Shown here piece by piece: positions 1-7,281 of a stretch of DNA of 31,291 nt. The DNA is taken from IMG/VR virus record IMGVR_UViG_3300012920_000154, positions 1-31,291 of that record. One strand, given 5' to 3'. Positions within the stretch are counted from its first letter, which is position 1. The number at the start of each line of letters is the position of its first letter. The notes below the pieces were generated by a model. The model saw only the letters and a list, made by a program, of their open reading frames with translations. It made no database searches and was not told the DNA's origin. The DNA comes from a virus. Position numbers and translations under genes: made by a program.

Positions 1-24
1 GAGGATGGGGTAAAATTAAAAACT
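1..24 (+). CDS. Possible 3' end of the preceding gene (frame unresolved)
   Basis: Two forward frames stay open from the window edge. One stops at TAA 22-24, seven bases before the next ATG. The other stops at TGA 46-48, overlapping the next gene. Either could be the tail end of the major capsid gene or of another gene between the capsid and the connector. The 22-24 stop fits the usual tight spacing here and is preferred. Too little sequence remains to name a product. Confidence 0.25.
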
Positions 25-31
25 AACTGCA

Positions 32-817
32 ATGCTACTGACAACTGATGACTTCATAAACAAGTGGGAACTATCCACTGGAATGTACGATACAAACAAG
101 ATAACCTCATACATAGAAATGTACGAGAAGAAGTATCTGGTGCATCTACTTGGTGCAGATTTGTACAAGGAGTTCATTGGTGATCTTGCAAACAATGTAC
201 CACAGAGTCCAAACTTTGTTAAGATATTCAACGCATTTAATCAAGATCTAAACACACTGACACCATTCTATGGTACTGGTGTAACATTTGGACATGGTCT
301 GAATAGGATTCTTGAGAGTGATGGAATACTTGACATGTTGAAAGGATTTATCTATTGGGAATATGTAAGAGATCTTTTGAATCAACAGACTCCATACGGA
401 GGAGTAAAACAGATGTCAGAGAATAGTGTTGTAGTTGACACACCACATTCCTTATTTTGGGAGCGATATAATGAATCCATTAAAACTTACCAGGCCATTC
501 AAGAGTATATTTACATAAATCAAAGTCCGACATTAGGACAGATTTTGACTTATACTTTAGTCGGTGGAACTGGATATGTTGATGGTGACAATAATTTGAC
601 TGGTGGATCTGGAACTGGGGGTGTAGTTACAATCGGCACAACTGCTGGAGTTGTTACATCCCTACAGATCAAATCGAGTGGTTCAAATTATGTAATTGGA
701 GATGTTCTCACAATTGATGGAGGTAATGGTGATGCAACAATCACATTGACCTATGTCGGTGTCGGTGATTACAATAAATGGAATGGAACTGAGAAAATAA
801 CTGCATACTGGATATGA
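32..817 (+). CDS. Head-tail connector (neck) protein with inserted glycine-rich beta domain
   Basis: This 261-residue protein is probably the first head-completion protein that joins the portal ring to the tail. The N-terminal 165 residues are helical and resemble the gp6-like connector family of Bacteroidetes phages, with a start rich in TDDF/YEKKYLxxLLG-like motifs. That matches its place just after the capsid module. Residues about 166-245 are different: Gly/Thr/Val-rich, with GTGYVDGD, GGSGTGG, SGSNYVIGD and GGNGDATITL, a GSGY-type beta repeat seen in virion surface proteins. The last residues (YNKWNGTEKITAYWI) look like the normal end of the connector family, so the beta segment appears to be an insertion and not a C-terminal tail. 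The gene overlaps the next one by ATGA, suggesting coupled translation. The family assignment is from memory of similar proteins. The insertion is an inference. Confidence 0.6.
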   Translation: MLLTTDDFINKWELSTGMYDTNKITSYIEMYEKKYLVHLLGADLYKEFIGDLANNVPQSPNFVKIFNAFNQDLNTLTPFYGTGVTFGHGLNRILESDGILDMLKGFIYWEYVRDLLNQQTPYGGVKQMSENSVVVDTPHSLFWERYNESIKTYQAIQEYIYINQSPTLGQILTYTLVGGTGYVDGDNNLTGGSGTGGVVTIGTTAGVVTSLQIKSSGSNYVIGDVLTIDGGNGDATITLTYVGVGDYNKWNGTEKITAYWI

Positions 818-1500
818 CAACAGAGATTGCAAATGTAGTCAGAAGTTTAGTCTCGCAAATAGACAACTCTGTCATAGGCGAATACAACGCAACTGATGGA
901 CGTACTTACATCTGTGACACTAAGTGGATCAGAGTCGGTAAAAAAGTTAGTGACGAGTCTGACAACGTTTATACGGTCACTGAGGTAGTTGAAGACAACT
1001 ATATAAATGTCACACCATTATTAGTATCTAATCCTCCTTTGGAGGGCAAGATATATATCCCAGCACCATTCTACATCTCTGGAACTAAGATGGCCACAAA
1101 TAGAGAATGGACTTTGTCTACAAACAATATGTCCGAGAAGACACCACTTACCTGGCTTTTGGAAATGATACGAATGACCAAGAGAGGGAGAGAGAGTGCA
1201 ATTGACTTTGAGAGTGAGATAAGATTATTTTTTCTTGATGAGACTGACATACGAAACTATTACACTTCAGACCATAGAGACAATGTTGTCTTTCCAATGG
1301 AGAGACTTGCTAAAGCATTCATGGAAAGTGTAAAGAATGATCGTAGTTTTCAGACCATTGAGGAATATCAACTTATCACATTTAGTCGGTTTGGTGTGGA
1401 GACAGATCGTGGAATGTTTGAGAACATCCTCGATGCAAATCTCTCTGGAGTCGAACTTAGAGTCAACTTAGTAAAATATAAACAGAATTGTAAATGTTAA
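814..1500 (+). CDS. Putative head-closure or tail-completion protein
   Basis: The 228-residue product is not recognised with certainty. Its start overlaps the connector stop by four bases (ATGA), and the tail-tube-like gene follows after 25 bases, so its place is that of a head-closure, stopper or tail-terminator protein. The first 90 residues look beta-rich with a compact barrel-like pattern (TYICDTKWIRVGKKVSD, YTVTEVVEDNYINVTP). The rest is mixed and ends in a Cys pair (CKC). No signal peptide or membrane segment is visible. The role is inferred from order only. It could instead be a minor tail protein. Confidence 0.4.
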   Translation: MTTEIANVVRSLVSQIDNSVIGEYNATDGRTYICDTKWIRVGKKVSDESDNVYTVTEVVEDNYINVTPLLVSNPPLEGKIYIPAPFYISGTKMATNREWTLSTNNMSEKTPLTWLLEMIRMTKRGRESAIDFESEIRLFFLDETDIRNYYTSDHRDNVVFPMERLAKAFMESVKNDRSFQTIEEYQLITFSRFGVETDRGMFENILDANLSGVELRVNLVKYKQNCKC

Positions 1501-1525
1501 ATACAATTCACAATACTTTAAAAAT

Positions 1526-2431
1526 ATGTCGTTAGGATGTAATTGTGATATGGGACTATCTAACACTGGAAGTCCATCATGCTTACCGATACAATCGGTG
1601 ACAAGCACGTTAATTATGGTTCCTCTAAAGTCTAACGCTGGAGTGGAGAATGCAATCGATTTGTCGAGTGCAGTTCCAAACTGGTCATCTTTAGTAAACC
1701 AAGCAGATGAAAGTCTTAGATACTTTCCTCTACCTCAGTTCGAAAATGTCGAACTACCAAAAGCAGACTCTCAATTTGAGGAAGCAAACTCTGGAAGAAA
1801 AGTATTCCTTCGTCAAGGAGTTCGATCTTTCTCTGGAGAACTATGGGCAGATGACTCATCACCTACATTGTTAAGCAAACTACAGAACAATCGTTGTGTA
1901 GAGTTTGGAGTCTACATTGTAGATGTAAATGGAAACTTAGTCGGTTCTAAAGTTGGTGACAAATTGTTGCCGATTGCCGTAGACAATCCGTCTTTTGATC
2001 CTAAGTTTATGTTTGCAACAGACTCAACTTGTAGCAAAATTATGATTGCTTTTGACTTTGATCGTTTATTCGATGAAGGTACAATGTACATGATCACACC
2101 AGAAGAGGCTGGAATCAACTTTAACGATCTTGAGGGATTAATTGATGTTAACTTCGCAGACTTGACTCAAGTTGCTAACACTTCAATCACGTTTGATGCA
2201 GAGTTTGATTATGGAACTGCATACAATCCAATTAAATTGAAGGGACTTGTAACTGGAGACTTTGCTTGTTTTGATAACACTGCTCAATCTTCATTGACAA
2301 TTAGTGCAAATGAGAATGTTCCACTTGAGGGTAACTACACTTTGACTGGATCGTTTGTGACTGGTAACTCTTACACTGCATCTATCAATAAGGATGGATA
2401 CAATGGTAGTGTGACTTTCACTGCATCATAG
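1526..2431 (+). CDS. Major tail (tube) protein-like
   Basis: The 301-residue product is beta-rich and acidic, lies between the neck genes and the chaperone and tape-measure genes, and is probably the subunit of the tail tube. The N-terminus is Cys-rich (GCNCDMG, SPSCLP). Residues 60-130 contain a conserved-looking stretch (FENVELPKADSQFEEANSG, GVRSFSGELWADD) that I associate with Bacteroidetes phage tail proteins. The last 45 residues (LTISANENVPLEGNYTLTG onward) look like an added small beta domain, as is common on tail tubes. The start has an AT-rich leader with ACTTTAAAAAT immediately upstream. A stable hairpin follows the stop, which fits a highly expressed structural gene. Family homology was not testable here. 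Confidence 0.55.
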   Translation: MSLGCNCDMGLSNTGSPSCLPIQSVTSTLIMVPLKSNAGVENAIDLSSAVPNWSSLVNQADESLRYFPLPQFENVELPKADSQFEEANSGRKVFLRQGVRSFSGELWADDSSPTLLSKLQNNRCVEFGVYIVDVNGNLVGSKVGDKLLPIAVDNPSFDPKFMFATDSTCSKIMIAFDFDRLFDEGTMYMITPEEAGINFNDLEGLIDVNFADLTQVANTSITFDAEFDYGTAYNPIKLKGLVTGDFACFDNTAQSSLTISANENVPLEGNYTLTGSFVTGNSYTASINKDGYNGSVTFTAS

Positions 2432-2452
2432 TATTTAGTTGATGGTTAATTG

Positions 2453-2479
2453 ATAGGGAGTGGTTTCGGCCACTCCTAT
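2453..2479 (+). terminator. UUCG-capped hairpin after the tail-tube gene (attenuator or mRNA stabiliser)
   Basis: GGAGTGG (2457-2463) pairs perfectly with CCACTCC (2470-2476). The stem extends by ATA/TAT across one bulged G at 2456. The loop TTTCGG can form a UUCG tetraloop closed by a U-G pair. No T-run follows, so this is not a classic intrinsic terminator. It is better explained as a 3' stabiliser or partial attenuator that keeps tail-tube mRNA more abundant than the downstream tape-measure message. Confidence 0.6.
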
Positions 2480-2497
2480 ATCAACAAAAGGATTGAC

Positions 2498-2971
2498 ATG
2501 GGATTTGACATTATGCAGACCGTACTTGGACAGAAGTTAAACCTTGTAAGTATAGGTTTATCCAGTAAGGTCATATGGTTTAGTGTAATGAGAAAGCAAA
2601 CATTAAAAACATTTATACTTGACATGGTCAGACAAGATCAATTGTTTGACAAAGGTATTGATGAAGATGGAGATGTGATCGGCACATATTCGGAGTTTAC
2701 AGAAGCCATAAATCCAGAAAAAGTGGCTGGTACTCATTACACTCTCAAAGATACTGGAGAGTTCTTTGATTCGTTTTTTATAGATGTATTTCCGACATAC
2801 TTTGAGATCAATGCAAATCCAATCAAAACAAACCAAGATGGAGACACAGAAAATCTATTCTTTAAATATGGTGAAGGTATTATGGGACTCACTGATGAGT
2901 CGATGGAAAAACTCTCAAGAGAAATCATCAGACTCTACACAATCGAAGTCAGAAGATTCCTCAAGATTTGA
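2498..2971 (+). CDS. Tail protein in chaperone position, Bacteroidetes phage family
   Basis: This 157-residue product lies between the tail-tube and tape-measure genes, where siphophages usually encode tail-assembly chaperones or tail-completion proteins. Motifs recalled from Bacteroidetes phage proteins are QLFDKGIDEDGD, TLKDTGEFFDSF, NLFFKYGEGIMGLTDES. The frame is open upstream to a TTG at 2450, but that start would lie inside the hairpin at 2453-2479. ATG 2498 has AAAAGGA seven bases upstream and is preferred. ATG 2513 and ATG 2588 are alternatives. The gene ends ATT TGA, and the next reading frame lies +1 relative to it, continuing in register across this stop. No membrane segment is present. 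Function is inferred from position. Confidence 0.55.
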   Translation: MGFDIMQTVLGQKLNLVSIGLSSKVIWFSVMRKQTLKTFILDMVRQDQLFDKGIDEDGDVIGTYSEFTEAINPEKVAGTHYTLKDTGEFFDSFFIDVFPTYFEINANPIKTNQDGDTENLFFKYGEGIMGLTDESMEKLSREIIRLYTIEVRRFLKI

Positions 2972-3434
2972 GGGGTACTACACAAGTATCGATGTGCTAC
3001 CATTACACAACTGGATAAAGTGTTCAGAAGGTGAACTGATATACTGCCGAATAGATAGCCAGGTAGGATCTGAAAAAAACGATTATAAAGTTTGGGATGT
3101 CATATACGATGACTACCTCAAAAAGAATGGACTTAACAAGATGTATGAAAAGATGTTAAAGACCATGATTAAAAAAGCAAAAGCAGAACTCGAATTTTGT
3201 ATCACTGGAGACAGATTTAAATTGACAGAGGCCGAGATGCAAGAAACAAAACTGGAAACCATGTTGTCGAACAAGGGATCTGGAATGACTATAAGTCAAA
3301 CACTGATTCACCTCAGTAAATGGATAGGCCACTGGCTTAATCCTAAAAACATTACAACTCAAGAATACTTTGACCTCTTGAGTGAATTTGAGAAACATAA
3401 CAAACCAAATAACAATGGCCAGGAAAATAAGTAG
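2895..3434 (+). CDS. Second gene of the chaperone position; possible +1 frameshift extension
   Basis: The frame codes for about 180 residues from the ATG at 2895, which lies inside the preceding gene. The part that looks like a real globular protein begins only at EGYYTSIDVLPLHNWIKC, right at the preceding stop codon, and no ATG is available there. The 25 residues before it are Ser/Lys-rich and look like an out-of-frame reading of the upstream gene. Either translation starts at 2895 (or at GTG 2992), or ribosomes shift +1 at ATT TGA so that the two genes make a fused product as well as the short one. The C-terminal part is helical (YEKMLKTMIKKAKAELEF). The 3' end overlaps the tape-measure start by 20 bases. 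The location matches the gpG/gpGT chaperone pair of other siphophages. Confidence 0.5.
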   Translation: MSRWKNSQEKSSDSTQSKSEDSSRFEGYYTSIDVLPLHNWIKCSEGELIYCRIDSQVGSEKNDYKVWDVIYDDYLKKNGLNKMYEKMLKTMIKKAKAELEFCITGDRFKLTEAEMQETKLETMLSNKGSGMTISQTLIHLSKWIGHWLNPKNITTQEYFDLLSEFEKHNKPNNNGQENK

Positions 3435-6400
3435 CAGAGACATATTCACACAAGAGGATATCTTCAAAGGCATCAGAGATAGTGCAAAGCAAACCATCAA
3501 GATGATGAATGATCTTCAGAAAGAGGTCACTGGAACTGCTAACGCATTAAAAAAGTCTATCGGTGGTGCAAAGTTTGACTCTGCAAAGTCAATCAAGAAA
3601 GTTGTTGATGTAACTCAAAAAGCAAACAAACTAAAAAAAGAATCGATCCAGATTGATAAGTTAAAGGCTCAAGCAGTCCAGCAAGAAGCAAAGGCAAATC
3701 AAGAACTGGAAAAAATAGAACAACAGAAGATCAAGACTGCACAACAACAACAAAGACTTGATTCACAAAATAGAAAGGAAAAAGAGAGATTACTAAAAGT
3801 TCAAGAGAAGCAAAAGAAAACAATCCAAGACGAGTCGAATGCATATAAAAAACTCGTAAAGGAAACACGAGAAGCAAAGAATGAATCGAAGAGACTCGGT
3901 GCAGAGATGTTAAATCTTGAAAGGTCTGGAAAGCGAAACACTAAAGAGTATAGGAGTCTGGCTCAAGCATACAACAAAATGAGTGCAGAAGCCAAGAGAG
4001 GAGACAAGGCACTCAAGAAACTTGACAAGTCAGTCGGTGACAATTTTAGAAATGTAGGTAACTACAAAGGAGCAATCACTGGATTGATATCCACACTTGG
4101 AACACTTGGTGCTGGTATTGGTATCGGTCAAATATTTAGAAATGTTACTGGTATCATGATCAACTTCGATCAAGCACAAGCCGATCTCTCTGCAATCACT
4201 GGAAAGACAAAACAAGAGTTGGCTGGTCTTACAGAACAAGCAAAGGAACTCGGAGCAACAACACAATTCTCTGCAACGCAGATCACAGAGATGCAGATCG
4301 AACTTGGTAAACTTGGTTTTACAACCGATCAGATAATCAAATCCACTGAGGCAGTTTCAAATTTTGCATCTGCAACTGGATCAGACTTAGCCAGTGCATC
4401 AAAGGTGGCTGGTGCATCCTTGAGAATGTTTAATCTTGATGCTACTGAAATGGATCGAGTCGTTTCAACTCTTGGAGTGGCTACCACAAAGTCTGCTCTG
4501 TCCTTTGCCGATTTCGAAAGTGCAATGTCTAATGTTGGGCCAGTGGCCAATTCCTTTGGTTTTACTATTGAAGACTCGGTGACACTATTGGCGAAACTCA
4601 AAGATGCTGGTTTTGAAGCATCAAAAGGATCTGTCGCAGTCAGAAACATATTCCTAAAATTAGCAGATGCATCATCACCATTGGCCAAGAGTATAGGTGG
4701 GCCAGTAAAAAGCATGGATGATCTTGTTCAAGCGTTTAAAAAATTAAAAGCAGAAGGAACAGATCTGGGTAAGGCATTGGAGTTGACAGATGCGAGATCA
4801 GTATCTGCATTCTCTGTTTTCTTAGAACAAGCAGACACTCTCACATCATTCAAAGATTCTATAACTGATGTAAATGCCGAACTGGAAATGATGGCCAAGA
4901 AGAGACTTGATTCGGTGCAAGGAAAGATCACACTTCTTTCATCTGCATGGGAAGGTTTTATTCTCGGAGTTGATGATTCAACTGGAGCATCAGAAAAACT
5001 AAAAGACATGATCGGTGGCCTGGCCGAAAATTTATCACAGATTATGAATGTTGTGATGACTGCAATAGAGGTCTTTGTAAAATATCAGATCATCATAAAA
5101 AGTTCGGCACTGGCCAATAGATTGTATACTGCATCACTGATGATGATGTCAACAGACATGAAAGGTTTGACTGGAGCATTGTCAGTTTTACGAACTGGAT
5201 TTCAAAGACTTGGTCAAGCGTTATCTAAAAACATTTTTGGTATTGTTTTAATTGTAGCAATGGAATTGTTTCAAGAGTTTTCCAAACTCAATGGGATCAT
5301 GGAAACAACGGAACGCAATGCAGAAAGACTGGCCGAAGCAGAATCCAAACTTGCTAACGAAACACAGAAGGAAGTTGACGAGGTCAATCTGTTGTTTGAT
5401 GCTTTAAAGAACACGAACAAGGAAAGCACTGATAGAAAGCAACTGATTGATGAAATCAATTCGAAGTATGGAACTACATTGAAAAATCTTGAAAATGAGA
5501 AAGACTTTGTCGATCAAATAAATGGAGCATACCAAGACTTGATGACTACCATACAAGCAAAGTCAGAACAAGAAGCAGTCCGAATGAGATTTGAAATGGC
5601 CTCACAAGACCTGGCCAAAGTTCAATTTGAAATGGAAAAAGCACAATCGAAACTTAGTCAGTTCAGAGAAAAATCAGAACTTGAGAAATTCGGAGCAACA
5701 TTATTCGACTTGTTCGGAGCAACATCTGAAAATGAATTGATAAAAATATTTAATGCTTACAAAGATCAAGTAAAAGAATCTCAAAAAGTTTTTGATAATG
5801 CTAAGAAGTCATATGACGAGATGAAACTTGCATCTATTGTAGATGGTGACGATGATCCGAACTTTCCTTCTCCTATTGGTGGCGATGCTGGTGAAACAAA
5901 AAAGAATATTACTGCAAATCTAAAGGAGTACAAACTTGGTGCAGATAAACTCTTTATGCTAAACCAAAAGTTAGCAAAACAACAAGAAAAAATTCGACAA
6001 GGCACAACAGATGATTTGATTTCTGGAGAGGTCATGAATGCTTTAAAAACTGCAAGAGAAACTGGTGAAGCCAGAGTCGAGATTGTTGAAGAAATGATGA
6101 CCAAAGAATCTGGTAAAAGAATTGACTTTTTGAAAAAGCAAAGAGATGAAGAATTGACCTTTGAAAAAGAGCAACTCAAAAAAATTCAAGAGGAGAGAAG
6201 AGCAGATCTTGAAAAAGAAGTCACTGACAAAATCAACAAAATAAACGCATCCAAATCAGAACAAAAACAAGCCGAAATAGATGCCTTAAATGAACTTTAT
6301 GAAGTAAGAAAAACAGAGATTAAAGCATTAGAGGAAAAAGAAAATGAAGAGTTTGAACTATCTCAAGATGTAAAAAATGGAACTCTCAAAGAATCCACTG

Positions 6401-7281
6401 ACAAGATCCTACAAACTACCGAAGGCCAGATTAATGACTACAACAATAAAATCAATGAGGCACTTGATCAGTATGCAGAGAGTCAAAATAAGGAAAGCCA
6501 AAAAATAAATGAGGATCAAATTGCAAAGGCAAAAGAGAACTCTAAACAAATTAATGACATTGTAAAAAGTTCGGCAGACTTTTTCATCCAGCAATCCGAT
6601 AAAAAGATAAGTCAGATTGAAAAAGAAATGAACAAAGCAGAAGAGCAATTTGATTACTTTAAGGAACTCGCTATCAATGGGAACATTGATGCAAAGGAAA
6701 GTCTCGCAGAACAACAGAAGATCATTAATGAAGCCAATAAAAGGAAACTTGAAGAGGAAAAGAAACAACAAAGAATCAGAATGGCCGAGTCGGTTTTTAA
6801 TACTTATTCAAGCAAAGTAGAATCTGGATCTAAGAATCCTATAGCCGAGACAATCCGAGACACATCTTTGTTGTTGCAATTTATTAACTCAATACCTACA
6901 TTCTTTGAGGGTACTGAAGACACTGGATCACATGGACAAGGAGTTGATGGTCGAGGTGGTTTCCATGCAGTTCTACATCCTAATGAGAGAGTAGTTCCAA
7001 AGTCATTGAATCAACAGATCGGTGATCTTACAAATGAAGAACTGACTAACATAGCAGTGGACTACAAAAATGGTCGAGTGGTTGAAGGTGCTACACAGAT
7101 GAAGTCTTCAATGGATTTGGCTATTTTAGTAAATGAATTGTCAGACATTAAAAGAACTATTCAGAACAAGCCAGAGACAAACATTGAACTCGGTGAGATT
7201 ACTCAGTCAATGATGGAAGTAGTAAAGTCAACCAAGAAAGGAAATACAATTGTTTACAACAGATTTAAAATAAAGAAATAA
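3415..7281 (+). CDS. Tail tape measure protein
   Basis: At 1,288 residues this is the longest protein in the window. It sets tail length and occupies the tail lumen. Residues 1-200 are Lys/Glu/Gln-rich coiled coil. Residues about 235-480 contain the TP901-type tape measure core: FDQAQADLSAITGK, ELGATTQFSATQITEMQ, ELGKLGFTTDQI, SFADFESAMSNVGPVANSFG, and DAGFEASKGSVAVRNIFLKL. Hydrophobic segments follow (VVMTAIEVFVKYQIIIKSS; KNIFGIVLIVAMELF), then a second long coiled coil to about residue 1130. A Gly-rich motif (GQGVDGRGGFHAVLHPNERVVP) near residue 1180 is often seen at the C-terminal end of these proteins in Bacteroidetes phages. The ATG at 3415 (preceded by AAATAACA) is chosen over ATG 3382, which lies deeper in the preceding gene. 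The stop abuts the next ATG (TAAATG). Confidence 0.93.
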   Translation: MARKISSRDIFTQEDIFKGIRDSAKQTIKMMNDLQKEVTGTANALKKSIGGAKFDSAKSIKKVVDVTQKANKLKKESIQIDKLKAQAVQQEAKANQELEKIEQQKIKTAQQQQRLDSQNRKEKERLLKVQEKQKKTIQDESNAYKKLVKETREAKNESKRLGAEMLNLERSGKRNTKEYRSLAQAYNKMSAEAKRGDKALKKLDKSVGDNFRNVGNYKGAITGLISTLGTLGAGIGIGQIFRNVTGIMINFDQAQADLSAITGKTKQELAGLTEQAKELGATTQFSATQITEMQIELGKLGFTTDQIIKSTEAVSNFASATGSDLASASKVAGASLRMFNLDATEMDRVVSTLGVATTKSALSFADFESAMSNVGPVANSFGFTIEDSVTLLAKLKDAGFEASKGSVAVRNIFLKLADASSPLAKSIGGPVKSMDDLVQAFKKLKAEGTDLGKALELTDARSVSAFSVFLEQADTLTSFKDSITDVNAELEMMAKKRLDSVQGKITLLSSAWEGFILGVDDSTGASEKLKDMIGGLAENLSQIMNVVMTAIEVFVKYQIIIKSSALANRLYTASLMMMSTDMKGLTGALSVLRTGFQRLGQALSKNIFGIVLIVAMELFQEFSKLNGIMETTERNAERLAEAESKLANETQKEVDEVNLLFDALKNTNKESTDRKQLIDEINSKYGTTLKNLENEKDFVDQINGAYQDLMTTIQAKSEQEAVRMRFEMASQDLAKVQFEMEKAQSKLSQFREKSELEKFGATLFDLFGATSENELIKIFNAYKDQVKESQKVFDNAKKSYDEMKLASIVDGDDDPNFPSPIGGDAGETKKNITANLKEYKLGADKLFMLNQKLAKQQEKIRQGTTDDLISGEVMNALKTARETGEARVEIVEEMMTKESGKRIDFLKKQRDEELTFEKEQLKKIQEERRADLEKEVTDKINKINASKSEQKQAEIDALNELYEVRKTEIKALEEKENEEFELSQDVKNGTLKESTDKILQTTEGQINDYNNKINEALDQYAESQNKESQKINEDQIAKAKENSKQINDIVKSSADFFIQQSDKKISQIEKEMNKAEEQFDYFKELAINGNIDAKESLAEQQKIINEANKRKLEEEKKQQRIRMAESVFNTYSSKVESGSKNPIAETIRDTSLLLQFINSIPTFFEGTEDTGSHGQGVDGRGGFHAVLHPNERVVPKSLNQQIGDLTNEELTNIAVDYKNGRVVEGATQMKSSMDLAILVNELSDIKRTIQNKPETNIELGEITQSMMEVVKSTKKGNTIVYNRFKIKK

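Noticed and set aside
2450-2497. TTG start for the gene after the tail-tube protein
   Set aside because: It would place the start codon and first residues inside the stable hairpin at 2453-2479. ATG 2498 has a better leader.
4329-4715. A 128-residue open frame on the - strand inside the tape-measure gene
   Set aside because: It lies fully inside the tape-measure core, is Ser/Ala-rich as expected from a shadow of repetitive coding sequence, and has no promoter or leader.
5781-6179. A 132-residue - strand frame within the tape-measure coiled coil
   Set aside because: Phe/Ser/Leu-rich composition is the usual antisense of Lys/Glu-rich coiled coil. No start context was found.
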